64,000 bases of DNA. It comes from Streptomyces caelestis (GTDB lineage Bacteria; Actinomycetota; Actinomycetes; Streptomycetales; Streptomycetaceae). The stretch covers positions 233,003-297,002 of the forward strand of contig NZ_LGCN01000074.1 of the NCBI RefSeq assembly GCF_001279005.1, in the 5' to 3' direction. Positions 34,849 to 43,993 of this stretch are shown in pieces. Positions within the stretch are counted from its first letter, which is position 1; every line of letters starts with the position of its first letter. The translations under genes were made by a program, and so were the position numbers. The notes beneath the pieces were generated by a model, which did not search any database, had not been told where the DNA came from, and saw nothing but the letters and a program-made list of their open reading frames with translations.

Positions 34849-36131
34849 CCGGCACCCCAAGCGGCACACACCGCCGTGTGTCCACTGCGACCACGGCCGG
34901 CCGTCAGGACACCCGCCTCGTGGTGATCCGCGGCAACTCGGCGTCAGGCAAGTCAAGCGTGGCTCAGGGCCTGCGAGATCACTACGGCCGCGGTATCGCG
35001 ATCATCGGCCAGGACGTGATCCGCCGGAACGTGCTCAGGGAACACGACACCGCGCGCGGCGCCAACATCGCCCTGCTGGGCAGAATCGCACGCGAAGCAC
35101 TGAACGCCGGCTTTCACGTAGTGCTGGAGGGGATCCTGTACGCCGATCGCTACAGTCACATGATCACGTCTTTGGTACGGGACCACCGCGGCGTCTCTCG
35201 CTGCTACTACCTGGACGTGCCGCTGGAAACGACGTTTGTCCGCCACGCGTCGAAGGCGGATGCCGCGTACCTGGCCCAGGTCACCAACAGCCACCTCACC
35301 TCCTGGTACCGCGGGCTGGATCTGCTGCCCGGCGGTCTGGAGACCGTGATCCCGGCCGACAGCACGCTGCAGGACACCATCGCACGCATCCTGCGCGAAA
35401 CCGACCTGGCCCCTGCCTCCCCCATCCCGCCACCGCAGTGCAAGCCGTCACAGGGAGACTCGATGAGCAGTTCGGTGTTGATGAGCAGTTCGGTGTTGAT
35501 GTCCGATCCGCGGGTCGCCGCGGTCCCGGTGCGCGAGTGCGGGAAGCCGCTCGTCGACGTGCGTGACCACGGCTTCCGCGTCGATCCCCGCAAGCACGAT
35601 CCGCTGGGCGCGTTCGCCCACGTCCGCGAGGGCGTCCTGGCCCGGCTGGAGCACGCCCGCTCGCTCCTGCCCGCCGGCACCGACCTGCTGTTCATCGAGG
35701 GCTACCGGCCGCCGGCCCTGCAGCAGCGCTACTTCACCAAGTACCGGGACGAGCTGGCCGCCGCTCACCCCGGCTGGACGGCTGAGCAGCTGCACCAGGC
35801 CGCCAGCCGGTACGTGTCACCACCGGAGATCGCGCCCCACTGCGCGGGCGCGGCCGTGGACGTCACCCTCGTCGACCAGAACGGCCACGAACTCGACCTC
35901 GGCACCCGCGTCAATGCCTCCCCCGAGGAAAGCAACGGTGCCTGCTTCACTCACGCCCCGAACCTCAGCGATCGCGCGCGCCACCACCGCACGCTGCTGC
36001 TCAACGCCATGGAGAACGCAGGTTTCACGAACTATGGAACCGAGTTCTGGCACTTCTCGGCAGCGGACCGGTACGACGCGCTGATGCGGCAGGAGCCGCA
36101 CGCGCGCTACGGACCGATCGAACTGCCCTAA
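34845..36131 (+). CDS. P-loop kinase fused to D-Ala-D-Ala dipeptidase (VanX/M15D-like)
   Basis: 428 aa. Residues 20-195 form a small P-loop kinase: VIRGNSASGKSSVAQGLRD, IIGQDVIRRNVLRE and HVVLEGILYADRY. Residues from about 225 are a VanX-like zinc dipeptidase with EGYRPPALQQRYF, metal ligands in PHCAGAAVDVTLVD, and GTEFWHFS with the catalytic Glu and last His. The linker contains an exact 18-nt tandem duplication (35463-35498) giving MSSSVLMSSSVLM. An AGGGAGACTCG before ATG 35463 could start the dipeptidase separately. Substrates are unknown; VanX enzymes split D-Ala-D-Ala. Confidence 0.8.
   Translation: MTGTPSGTHRRVSTATTAGRQDTRLVVIRGNSASGKSSVAQGLRDHYGRGIAIIGQDVIRRNVLREHDTARGANIALLGRIAREALNAGFHVVLEGILYADRYSHMITSLVRDHRGVSRCYYLDVPLETTFVRHASKADAAYLAQVTNSHLTSWYRGLDLLPGGLETVIPADSTLQDTIARILRETDLAPASPIPPPQCKPSQGDSMSSSVLMSSSVLMSDPRVAAVPVRECGKPLVDVRDHGFRVDPRKHDPLGAFAHVREGVLARLEHARSLLPAGTDLLFIEGYRPPALQQRYFTKYRDELAAAHPGWTAEQLHQAASRYVSPPEIAPHCAGAAVDVTLVDQNGHELDLGTRVNASPEESNGACFTHAPNLSDRARHHRTLLLNAMENAGFTNYGTEFWHFSAADRYDALMRQEPHARYGPIELP
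35463..35498 (+). repeat. 18-nt exact tandem duplication in the kinase-VanX linker
   Basis: Two copies of ATGAGCAGTTCGGTGTTG followed by a third ATG at 35499. It keeps the frame and duplicates a potential internal start. Confidence 0.9.
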
Positions 36132-36261
36132 CGCGCCGGCATCCTCGTCCACTTCCTCGCCACCCACGCCGCTCCGGAAACACAGGAGCGTGACCACCGC
36201 ACCCTGGCCCGGTGGCGATCCCAAGACCGCAACGGACGGAACGCATCGAACGGAGGCACGT

Positions 36262-37165
36262 ATGCCTGACAACACCCAGCAGGCGATCCCAGCCGTCCCG
36301 AGCCCGGCGGCCGGAGACGAACCACACGAGCACCACATGCACCTGCTCGGGCGGTACTACCTCCAAGTGGAAGCAGGCCGCAAGACGATCGAAGTGAGGG
36401 TGGCCACCCCGAACAAGCGCGCCGTCGCAGTCGGTGACACGGTCGTCTTCCACGACCGGGACACCGGGCGGGAACTCGACGTCATCGTGCAGCGGATCAC
36501 CCCGTACTCCTCCTTCGAGGACCTGCTCAGCTCGGAGGACACCGCGCGCATCGACCCGGACGCGCCGCCCGGAGAACTGCTCGCCAACCTCCGCAGCATC
36601 TACCCGCCGGCCAAGGAAGCCCTCGGCGCTCTCGCCCTGGCATTCGATCACCGCCCCGCCCGGCCCGGCCACCCCATGCCGCTGACGGCCGAGGAGTACA
36701 CGCAGACCGTCCCCCACCACACGGTCTACGGCTGCCTGTACATCCGCGACGAGCACGACCGGCCCATCCAGCTCCGCTCGGTCTACGGCTCGAGACTCTG
36801 GCAGTTCCCGGGCGGCAACCTGGACGCCCCAGGCGAGGACCCCCTGCAGACCGCCCGGCGCGAGGCGATCGAGGAGACGGGCCTCGAACTCGGCCTGGGA
36901 ACGCCGAGGCTGCTCCTGACGCACTTCCTGCACGCCGGGCCGCGCCTGCCACTGAACAAGGTGAAGGCTCATCTTCGACGGAGGCCGGCTGACCGCCGGC
37001 CAGCTCGGCCGGATCCGCCTTGATCCCGCCGAGCACGACATGCGGACCGTCCACGACCTCGCGACCTGGCAGGAGCTGATGGCGCCGCGCGCCTTCACCC
37101 GCCTCGACGCCATCGAACGAGCCCGGCGCGGCGAAGGCCCCGCCTACCTGATCACGCACACCTGA
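36262..37165 (+). pseudogene. ASCH-NUDIX fusion protein, frameshifted near 36966
   Basis: ATG 36262. Residues 25-110 form an ASCH-type domain (HHMHLLGRYYLQVEAGRKTI, EVRVATPNKRAVAVGD). From about 145 a NUDIX hydrolase follows: WQFPGGNLDAPGEDPLQTAR, REAIEETGLELGLG. After LPLNKVK the frame is lost and would stop at 37023. Removing one G of the pair at 36966-36967 restores IFDGGRLTAGQLGRIRLDPA and a natural end (YLITHT) at 37165, 300 aa in total. ASCH domains bind RNA or nucleotides; NUDIX enzymes hydrolyse nucleoside diphosphate derivatives. Confidence 0.75.
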
Positions 37166-37193
37166 CCCCCAGCACACCCACCAGGAGACAACC

Positions 37194-38393
37194 GTGCCCG
37201 CCGAGGACACCAACACCCGCGCCTGGCAGATCTACGGCCGGCGCCAACTGGCCCGCGCCTACACCCCGCCCATCCCCGACCGGCTCGGCTGGACGCCCTG
37301 GGAAGGAATCGGACCGGGAGCAGAAGTCCTCGGCGACGTCACCGGCCGCCGCGTCCTGGACATCGGCTCCGGAGCCGGCCACCACGCCGTCCACCTTGCC
37401 CAGGCTCACGGAGCCCGCGTCACCGGCATCGAGCTCTCCCCGACCCAGCACGAACGCGCCATCTCCGCCCACGCGGACGTTGACGGCGTGGAGTTCGTCC
37501 AAGCAGACGTGACCGAGTACCTGGCCGGAGCCGAGCCGTTCGACGCCGCGTACGCCATCGGGACGCTCGCCTTCATCGACCCGCACCGCTCGCTGCCGGC
37601 ACTGCGCGACGGACTGCGTCCCGGCACCCCCTTGATCCTCTCGCTCCTGCACACCGACCTGCACGGCCGCGGTCCGTCCACGGAGGTGGCGCCGCGCGAG
37701 CAGATGATCCTGCTGCGCGACGACCCGCCCCTGCCGACACAGATGTGGGTCCTGGCACCGCAGCTGTGGGAGGACCTGCTCACCGAGTACGGCTTCCGCG
37801 TCGAAGCCATCGACCTGCTGCCACACCCCGATGAGAGCGCCTCGGTCATCCAGCAGCTCATCCGCGCCCGGCGCCTGCCCGACCGGCCGGCGCGCGTCTC
37901 CAGCCGCCCCCGCAGCACCCGGGCGCCAGCCACCCATGCGGCCGTCGGCGTCGGAGCGATCCTGCTCAGCGAACAGGGCATCCTGCTGGGCCGGCACCGC
38001 CGCGGCACCCTCGAACTGCCCGGCGGGAGCGTGGAGGCCGGGGAATCCTTCGAAGACGCGGTGATCCGCGAACTCGCCGAGGAGACCGGGCTGGTCGCTC
38101 ACGCCGAGGATGTGGGGCTCCTGGGCACGCTCGTCGATCACGTCGAAGGTGTCCTGCGGGTCACCGTCGGCGCGCTCGTCCACGCCTGGCAAGAACAGCC
38201 GACCACGCAACCGGACGAGAGCGTCGGCGACTGGGCGTGGTACCCGCTCGACCAGCTCCCCGACGGCCTGTTCGTGTGCAGCGCCCAGATCCTCACCGCA
38301 TGGCGGCCCGACTTGCCCATCGACCACCCGCCCGCGCACTTCACGCGTTTCGCATCCGGACCAGCGGCCACGCCGGGCAACGGCCCGATCTGA
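37194..38393 (+). CDS. SAM-dependent methyltransferase fused to NUDIX hydrolase
   Basis: 399 aa from GTG 37194. The N-terminal class I methyltransferase has RRVLDIGSGAGHHAVHLAQA, VTGIELSPTQHERAI and EFVQADVTEYLAGAEPFDAA. The C-terminal NUDIX box is GGSVEAGESFEDAV then IRELAEETGLV, following LLGRHRRGTLELPGG. Both parts look intact. The fusion suggests that modification and hydrolysis act on the same nucleotide-linked metabolite, a guess. It begins 28 nt after the ASCH-NUDIX gene. Confidence 0.85.
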   Translation: MPAEDTNTRAWQIYGRRQLARAYTPPIPDRLGWTPWEGIGPGAEVLGDVTGRRVLDIGSGAGHHAVHLAQAHGARVTGIELSPTQHERAISAHADVDGVEFVQADVTEYLAGAEPFDAAYAIGTLAFIDPHRSLPALRDGLRPGTPLILSLLHTDLHGRGPSTEVAPREQMILLRDDPPLPTQMWVLAPQLWEDLLTEYGFRVEAIDLLPHPDESASVIQQLIRARRLPDRPARVSSRPRSTRAPATHAAVGVGAILLSEQGILLGRHRRGTLELPGGSVEAGESFEDAVIRELAEETGLVAHAEDVGLLGTLVDHVEGVLRVTVGALVHAWQEQPTTQPDESVGDWAWYPLDQLPDGLFVCSAQILTAWRPDLPIDHPPAHFTRFASGPAATPGNGPI

Positions 38394-38424
38394 ACGCCGG
38401 CACCGACGTACCTGTCGCGCCACC

Positions 38425-38880
38425 TCAGCCTTCCCGTCGAAGGAGACAAAAGTGGGCGCGGGCGTACTCGTGGAACTCTGGGTATCCGCCGAGGAGCACG
38501 AGGGCGCGCGGGAAGGGACTCCGCCCTCCAGATCTTCTTGGGAAGAAGATCTCCAACTTCGGGCTCATGATGGGACGAGGTTGCCGTCCTGGACGGTAGC
38601 GGCTGATGCTGCGCAGGCCAAGGCGAGAGGAGTGGGCCAGGCGAGCCAGGGCGGGCCCGGCAGCATTGTGGTACCAGTCGAGGGTGGTCGCGTCGCGGCG
38701 GTATGCGGCGTTCTCGGCGCCTTCAAGCCGCTGGTGCGCCAGGGCGTAGGCCAAGGGCAGGTCCTCGTCGTCCGGCGGCAAGACGGAACCGGGGTCGAGC
38801 AGGGTCAGCGCGGCGGCAGTGCGTCCGCGTCCGTGTGCGTGCTCACTGGGCTCATTCGGACAGTTCAGGGAACAGGCCAC
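38425..38880 (-). CDS. Hypothetical protein or gene remnant downstream of the thymidylate kinase-like gene
   Basis: A 151-codon frame. Only the middle (TLLDPGSVLPPDDEDLPLAY, ALAHQRLEGAENAAYRRDA, TLDWYHNAAGPALARLAHSS) has good codon bias. A natural ATG overlapping the upstream stop (38855) opens a different frame that ends after 16 codons. A better 3' end (stop 38565) is also in that frame, so compensating indels are possible. No family recognised. Confidence 0.4.
   Translation of the reverse strand: MACSLNCPNEPSEHAHGRGRTAAALTLLDPGSVLPPDDEDLPLAYALAHQRLEGAENAAYRRDATTLDWYHNAAGPALARLAHSSRLGLRSISRYRPGRQPRPIMSPKLEIFFPRRSGGRSPFPRALVLLGGYPEFHEYARAHFCLLRREG
38530..38552. terminator. AT-rich hairpin between convergent genes
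   Basis: AGATCTTCTT, loop GGG, AAGAAGATCT: a perfect 10-bp stem between the plus-strand NUDIX fusion and the minus-strand genes. A plausible bidirectional terminator. Confidence 0.5.
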
Positions 38881-39514
38881 GCTGGTCGAGGGCCTGCCAG
38901 GCGGTGTGCAGGACGGTGGCGCGGTCGTTGGCGGCGTCGATGCGGACCACCGGGCCCAGGGCCGGGTAGGCGGCGGCTTCGTCGGTGACCGTCTGATAGA
39001 CCTCGCGGACGCGGGCCTGGATGTCCAGGACGTCCCAGTCCGGGCGGGTGGCGTCGCCGGAGCGAGCGGCGGCCCGCTCCATGGCGGCCTCGGGTGAGAT
39101 GTCGAGGACCAGCGTGAGGTCGGGGATGACGTCGAGGTGTTCGGCGAGGTGGGGATAGGTCTCCTTCGGGCTCCGGTCGTGCTTGACCGCGAAGAAGGCG
39201 AGTTCGGACAGCAGCCACCGGTCCGCGATCACCGGGCGTGCCGGCAGCGACGGCGCGATCAGTCGGGTGGCGGTGGCCTGCTTGTCCGCGGCAATCGCGG
39301 CCAGATAGCGGTACCGGTTGTCGGCGGACGGCTGGTATTTGCCCTCGACCAGGTCGGCGGCCACCGATGCGTCGAGGAAGTTGGTGGTCAGCACCGCGAG
39401 CGGGGTGACCCGGTACAGGCCCTCGAAGAGGCGGAAGAGCCCCTTGCGCAAGGTGGTCTTGCCGGTGCCGTCCAGGCCCTCGACGACGATGAACGGGTTG
39501 CGCGCGTTCTGCAT
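38852..39514 (-). CDS. Thymidylate kinase-like P-loop kinase
   Basis: 220 aa. P-loop IVVEGLDGTGKTTLRKGLFR, the DR motif PVIADRWLLSELAFFAVKHD, and the LTLVLDISPEAAMERAAARS strand-helix typical of dTMP kinases. The lid Arg cluster is weak. It is unlikely to be the housekeeping tmk because of its accessory setting. It could phosphorylate a modified nucleotide. Starts 4 nt after the upstream hypothetical gene. Confidence 0.8.
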   Translation of the reverse strand: MQNARNPFIVVEGLDGTGKTTLRKGLFRLFEGLYRVTPLAVLTTNFLDASVAADLVEGKYQPSADNRYRYLAAIAADKQATATRLIAPSLPARPVIADRWLLSELAFFAVKHDRSPKETYPHLAEHLDVIPDLTLVLDISPEAAMERAAARSGDATRPDWDVLDIQARVREVYQTVTDEAAAYPALGPVVRIDAANDRATVLHTAWQALDQRGLFPELSE

Positions 39515-39518
39515 CGGC

Positions 39519-40289
39519 TCACTCCACCTCCCCGGCGCCGGTGCCTCCGGCGTACTTAGCGAACCGGCCGCGCCAGGGGATCGACGTGGTCACCAGGTCC
39601 ACGAGCCGCAGCTCGCCCAGCTTCTCCAGGAGCGCCGGCAGCGTCGGCTCGATGACGATTCCTTCGGTGACGGCCCGGCAGTACGCGAGCCGAACCGCTT
39701 CCTCACTCGCGTCGTGCCGCAGCTGCTGGGCGAGAACGCGTTGAGCGGTGCCGAGTGCGACGACGCGGACCGCCTCGTGCAGTGTGTCCGAGCCGACGGT
39801 GTCCTTGACGGGCGTGAGGCTGCTGTGGTGCACGCCGAGGTGCCGGATGGCGGCGAAGGCACCGACCCACCAGGCCGAGGCAGCGGCGACCACTCGCACG
39901 GCGCCGCGCAGCGCGTCGTCGGTGACGCCGGGCAGAAGCAGGGCGTGGACGTCCTCGGCGGCGCTGGCCAAAGGGCTGACCGCGGCATCGGACCGGCCGT
40001 GCTCGGCGGGCAGATCTACCCAGGCACTCAAGCCAGCCGCGTCGATGAGCGCCAGGGTTTGTGCGGTGGGCGCCTCGGCAGGACGGGCGACCACGGCAGC
40101 AACCGTGATGCCGGTCCCCGCCGTCTGCACGGTGAGCTGCTCGTGCAACTGCGGCAGGTGCAGGGCGAGGCGCTGGACGTGAAGGCCGTCAGCGAGTACC
40201 TCCCATGACTCGTAGAGCGTAGGCGGGGACGTCAGGGAGGGCGGCACGAGGTCTCCTTCGAACGGCACAGGTGCGGGGTGCACAGGCAT
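39519..40289 (-). CDS. Hypothetical protein upstream of the thymidylate kinase-like gene
   Basis: 256 aa from ATG 40289. Mostly helical (LASAAEDVHALLLPGVTDDA, LRGAVRVVAAASAWWVGAFA), soluble, ending GRFAKYAGGTGAGEVE. No domain recognised. It is the first gene of a two-gene minus-strand operon with the kinase. A divergent ORF overlaps its 5' end by 12 nt. Confidence 0.65.
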   Translation of the reverse strand: MPVHPAPVPFEGDLVPPSLTSPPTLYESWEVLADGLHVQRLALHLPQLHEQLTVQTAGTGITVAAVVARPAEAPTAQTLALIDAAGLSAWVDLPAEHGRSDAAVSPLASAAEDVHALLLPGVTDDALRGAVRVVAAASAWWVGAFAAIRHLGVHHSSLTPVKDTVGSDTLHEAVRVVALGTAQRVLAQQLRHDASEEAVRLAYCRAVTEGIVIEPTLPALLEKLGELRLVDLVTTSIPWRGRFAKYAGGTGAGEVE

Positions 40290-40667
40290 CGTGGCCACGG
40301 GCCGAGGCAGATTACCGGCCTCGCAGGACTGTTCCGGGTCGGCGCCACGATCGTGCTGAGCCAGTTCGGCGCCGGGGACCGGCAGGCAGGCCCATGTCAC
40401 CGACCCACCGCGATCGGCATCGGGCCGACGGCCCCAGCGCAGGCACAGAGCCTCGACGATCTCCAGGCCGCGGTCGTCCTCGGCGTCCGGGCCCGGCCGC
40501 GCGGCCACCAGCTCGCCGTGCGGCTGCGGGTCGAAGACCTCCACATGCAGCAGCGCGTGCTGGCGGCGCACGGTGCGTATCTCTTCTGGGGCTACCAGAT
40601 CATGGGACGCATCAAGCACGCCCCCGAATCCCCCGTGTACGACGCGATGCTCCTTCGCCCGGCCTGA
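40278..40667 (+). CDS. Hypothetical protein
   Basis: 129 codons; a shorter start (GTG 40356) is possible. GC3 is high from about 40330 on, and the C-terminal half looks protein-like (RLRVEDLHMQQRVLAAHGAY, LFWGYQIMGRIKHAPESPVY). The minus-strand frame over the same bases has weaker bias. No family recognised. Confidence 0.5.
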   Translation: MHRHRGHGPRQITGLAGLFRVGATIVLSQFGAGDRQAGPCHRPTAIGIGPTAPAQAQSLDDLQAAVVLGVRARPRGHQLAVRLRVEDLHMQQRVLAAHGAYLFWGYQIMGRIKHAPESPVYDAMLLRPA

Positions 40668-41064
40668 TCTCTGGAACACCTGCCGCCTGCGTACAGCCGC
40701 AGGCAGCAGCATCGCCATGCCCGCCGCCTATAGCGCTTGAGCGGTATCTCTACAGTGCGACTTCACAGAATCGGTCTCGGTGGCGCGGAGCAGGATCTCA
40801 GCGATCGGCGTCCAGGTGCAGCAGCGGCGGTCGAGGTCCTGGTGCACGTGGACAGCTACGAGATGGCTGATGGTGGTCTCGACGCGCTTTGGCCATCCTC
40901 GGGGAGGCACACGAGATGCTGCCCACCCTCTCTGGCCGCCGGGCTGTCCTGCTCACTCGGCGCCGCCCCACTGCGAGCCCGGAGACATCGGGCCCAATCG
41001 ATAGGGTGGCCAGACCCCACCGCTGCCCCGGCGGTAGGTCCACCCTTCTTGGAAGGACTTCGCA
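40668..41064. other. Intergenic region upstream of gpsA
   Basis: About 400 bp without a credible gene. It probably contains the gpsA promoter. GGAAGGAC sits just before the GTG start. No clear -35/-10 pair was identified. Confidence 0.5.
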
Positions 41065-42078
41065 GTGAGCCAGCTCCGTCTCGCCCGCGCGGCGGTGTTC
41101 TCTGCCGGGTCCTGGGGCACCGCCGTTGCCAAGATCATGGCCGACGCAGGCACCGACGTGATCGTGCACGCCCGTCGTGGCGAGATCGCCGACGCGATCA
41201 ACCGCGAGCACCGCAACCCCGGCTACTTCCCGGACGTGGACCTGCCCCAGACGCTGACGGCCACGACCGACCCGGCCACCGCCCTGGACGGTGCGGATTT
41301 CCTCGTACTGTCCATCCCTGCGCAGTCCCTTCGGGAAAGCCTCGCCTTGTGGACGCCGCACATCGGACGCGACACCGTAATCGTGTCGCTGATGAAGGGC
41401 ATCGAACGCGACACCGACCTGCGGGCGAGCGAGGTCATCACCGAGGTGACCGGCATCCCCGCCAAGCGGGTGGCCGTGTTGTCGGGGCCGAACCTCGCCC
41501 GCGAAATCATGGCCGGACAGCCCGCCGCCGCGACCGTCGCCTGCCCCGACGAAGCCACCGCCATCCGCGTCCAGCAGGTGTGCCACACCAGCTGCTTCAG
41601 GCCCTACACCAGCACCGACGTGACCGGCTGCGAGCTCGGCGGCGCGGTGAAAAACGTCATCGCGCTTGCCGTCGGCATCGCCTCAGGCATGGGCCTGGGC
41701 CACAACGCGCAGGCCATGCTGATCACCCGCGGCCTCGCAGAGACCACCCGGCTGGCCATGGCGCTGGGCGCGCACCCCGCCACCCTCGCAGGACTGGCCG
41801 GCCTCGGCGACCTCATCGCCACCTGCTCATCCCCGCTCTCCCGCAACCGCACCTTCGGCACGCACCTCGGCAAAGGGCTGAGCGTCGAAGAAGCGACCGC
41901 CGCCACCCGGCAGACCACCGAGGGTGTCAAGAGCGCCGAGGCGATTCTCGGCTTGGCGCAGGCCCACGGCGTCGACATGCCGATCACCTACGTCGTTACG
42001 GCACTGTTGAGTGGCAAAGTCACGCTGGAGCAGGCCACGGCCGCGCTGATGCAGCGTCCGCCCAAGCCCGAACGCTGA
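41065..42078 (+). CDS. gpsA: NAD(P)-dependent glycerol-3-phosphate dehydrogenase
   Basis: 337 aa from GTG 41065. GpsA features in order: AVFSAGSWGTAVAKIMADAG (normally GxGSWGTA; the first Gly is Ser here), KRVAVLSGPNLAREIMAGQP, the catalytic-Lys segment CELGGAVKNVIALAVGIASG, GLAGLGDLIATCSSPLSRNR. The enzyme reduces DHAP to sn-glycerol-3-phosphate for lipids. An accessory copy beside nucleotide-type enzymes suggests a specialised role, possibly supplying or trimming a glycerol phosphate moiety. Confidence 0.92.
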   Translation: MSQLRLARAAVFSAGSWGTAVAKIMADAGTDVIVHARRGEIADAINREHRNPGYFPDVDLPQTLTATTDPATALDGADFLVLSIPAQSLRESLALWTPHIGRDTVIVSLMKGIERDTDLRASEVITEVTGIPAKRVAVLSGPNLAREIMAGQPAAATVACPDEATAIRVQQVCHTSCFRPYTSTDVTGCELGGAVKNVIALAVGIASGMGLGHNAQAMLITRGLAETTRLAMALGAHPATLAGLAGLGDLIATCSSPLSRNRTFGTHLGKGLSVEEATAATRQTTEGVKSAEAILGLAQAHGVDMPITYVVTALLSGKVTLEQATAALMQRPPKPER

Positions 42079-42210
42079 CGCCGACGGCTCCGCGCCCCAC
42101 CATTACTGTAGGTAACCTCCCCAACTACGGATGTCACGCTCGCGCGTCAGTAATGTCCGCCGCTGAGATCACTGTCCCGGCAGCTCCCTCGGTTACGCCC
42201 CGAAGTCGGA

Positions 42211-42804
42211 TCAGCGCGCCAGGTGGAAGACGGCCGCCGCGACAATGGTGCCGAGGATGGTGCCTGCGATCACCTGGTTGCGCGTGTGGTCGCGCAATTC
42301 AACGCGGGACCATCCGACGACGATGACCAGAAGGAAGCCGAGGGCCATCCACGGGCCGTAGGTCTGCACGAGCATCGCGCAGGCGCCTGCGGACACGGCC
42401 TGGTGAACGGAGATCTTCCAGGCGAAGGTGATTGCGGTGAGGATCGCGAGCGTCACCAGCATCGAGACTATGAGGCCAACCATGGTGCGCGGCGCCCCCG
42501 CAACGAGCATCAGGACGATGCCGGTGGCTACTGAGAGCAGAATGACGGCCATCACGACAAGCCGTGCCGGCTTCTCCCCGACATGTCTGTCGCCCCAGTG
42601 GCCCTTGCGAATGCCGGACTTGATGAAGGCGATCGGGATGACGGCGGCGAAAAGGGCGCCGACCACTCCCCAGGCAACGCCTGTCCATTGCGCGGTGTGC
42701 CAACCGACCAGCAGGGTGACAGCGATGATCCAGTTCTTCGGCTCGAGCCAGTCCGTAATGCGGCGCGCCAGCCGCGACTCGCTGCGGCGGACATCAGTTG
42801 TCAT
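42211..42804 (-). CDS. PAP2-type phosphatase-like membrane protein
   Basis: 197 aa from ATG 42804. About five membrane helices. The third PAP2 motif is recognisable (GWSRVELRDHTRNQVIAG, with Ser-Arg and His). The second (SVHQAVSAGACA, normally PSGH) and first are degenerate. PAP2 proteins dephosphorylate lipid phosphates; activity here is uncertain. It overlaps the upstream membrane-protein gene by 11 nt. Confidence 0.7.
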   Translation of the reverse strand: MTTDVRRSESRLARRITDWLEPKNWIIAVTLLVGWHTAQWTGVAWGVVGALFAAVIPIAFIKSGIRKGHWGDRHVGEKPARLVVMAVILLSVATGIVLMLVAGAPRTMVGLIVSMLVTLAILTAITFAWKISVHQAVSAGACAMLVQTYGPWMALGFLLVIVVGWSRVELRDHTRNQVIAGTILGTIVAAAVFHLAR

Positions 42805-43993
42805 GTGAGGAGATCCTTTCCGAATCGCCCTGCCCGTGGGAAATGGTCGACTGCTCTTGCCGGACGAATTCCGAAACGATTGGAGAGGAGAGGTATGCAT
42901 CGGCAACGGTGCGCAACCATGACAGTTCACTCACTCTGTCCCGCCCAGTGACGCCGAGGGATGGGTATTCAACTCCCCGCAAACGTTCCCCATTTCGGGC
43001 GCTCTGGACGGCTGCACGCAACCAACAGGCTTCCGCGACTGCATCAGAGTGTTGCGCATCGACCCCTTTCTGGCGGACGAACTTCCGAGCCTTTGCGTGC
43101 GTGTCGACTGACACGTACTCGCGAAGCGCCAGGCAGGCATCCTCGATCTCGATAACGCACCGCTCCAGCCGGAAGGGGACGCGCCTTCTACGCACGGAGG
43201 TCGCCAGCACCACGTACGGGGCTGCTTCCGTGAGCTGCGCCCACAGGGGCCGCAGCCTGCGCAGGGTGCTCCACGCCGCGACGTACTCAACGGCGACGGA
43301 GAGAGGAGGCAAGCAGACGCCGAGCGCGACCGACAGGACCGTGGCCTGCTTGAGTGTCGTGGAGAGAAGGTTCTCCAAGCCTGGGTAGTTGGTGCCCGAG
43401 GCGAGCTGAACCGTCACAAAGACGATGCGTTGGAGGGCGTACAGACTTCCGAGCAGGGTTCCCAAGCCCAGAAATCCGAGGCCGGCCTTCCCGAGGAGAG
43501 TTCGGCTGTGGCGTACGCCGCCGAGGAACAGCCATGTCGCTACGACCATGGCGATGCCGATGTAGAGCGTGAAGACCGCCATGTAGAGGACAGGGAAAAG
43601 GGCACCATGGCCCTCTCCGAGCCTGACAGGCCCTCCCGGCGTCCAGTTGGCCAAGGCGTAGAAGGCGAGCATGAGGGGCAGCGTCACGCTGGCTGCCACC
43701 AGCCGGGTGCGACGCGCCAGGCCCTGCGGTCGAACAACTGCGATGACGAAGTCGAGCAGGTACGCCGCCGAGGTAACGCCGAGCATGTGTTTCAGCAGCG
43801 GCGACAGCCTGGCGTCTGTACCGACGGCGGCATCGACTGCCTCTTTGACCTGCGGAACCTCGAACGTCATGGCAACCGCGAGAGTCACCAGGGTCAGCGC
43901 CAGGCTTCGCTGCTTGTGGGAGTGCCGGATGGACGGCAGTCGCCACAGAGCCACCAGCCAGAGGACGCCGGCGACGATGGTGGATGTACTCAT
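42794..43993 (-). CDS. MAB_1171c-like membrane protein (DUF6545-type)
   Basis: 399 aa from ATG 43993 (GGAGGAACC upstream). Seven or so N-terminal membrane helices (STIVAGVLWLVALWRLPSI, VLYMAVFTLYIGIAMVVATW) are followed by a cytoplasmic helical region (VPFRLERCVIEIEDACLALR, EACWLRAAVQSAR). This architecture matches the 'MAB_1171c family putative transporter' that follows an XRE/ImmA pair in many actinomycetes. Its start overlaps the ImmA stop (ATGA). The function is not established. Confidence 0.75.
   Translation of the reverse strand: MSTSTIVAGVLWLVALWRLPSIRHSHKQRSLALTLVTLAVAMTFEVPQVKEAVDAAVGTDARLSPLLKHMLGVTSAAYLLDFVIAVVRPQGLARRTRLVAASVTLPLMLAFYALANWTPGGPVRLGEGHGALFPVLYMAVFTLYIGIAMVVATWLFLGGVRHSRTLLGKAGLGFLGLGTLLGSLYALQRIVFVTVQLASGTNYPGLENLLSTTLKQATVLSVALGVCLPPLSVAVEYVAAWSTLRRLRPLWAQLTEAAPYVVLATSVRRRRVPFRLERCVIEIEDACLALREYVSVDTHAKARKFVRQKGVDAQHSDAVAEACWLRAAVQSARNGERLRGVEYPSLGVTGRDRVSELSWLRTVADAYLSSPIVSEFVRQEQSTISHGQGDSERISSHDN

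Noticed and set aside
42102..42160. CATTACTG/CAGTAATG inverted pair after gpsA
   Set aside because: Only 8 bp with a loop of about 40 nt; too weak for a terminator call.
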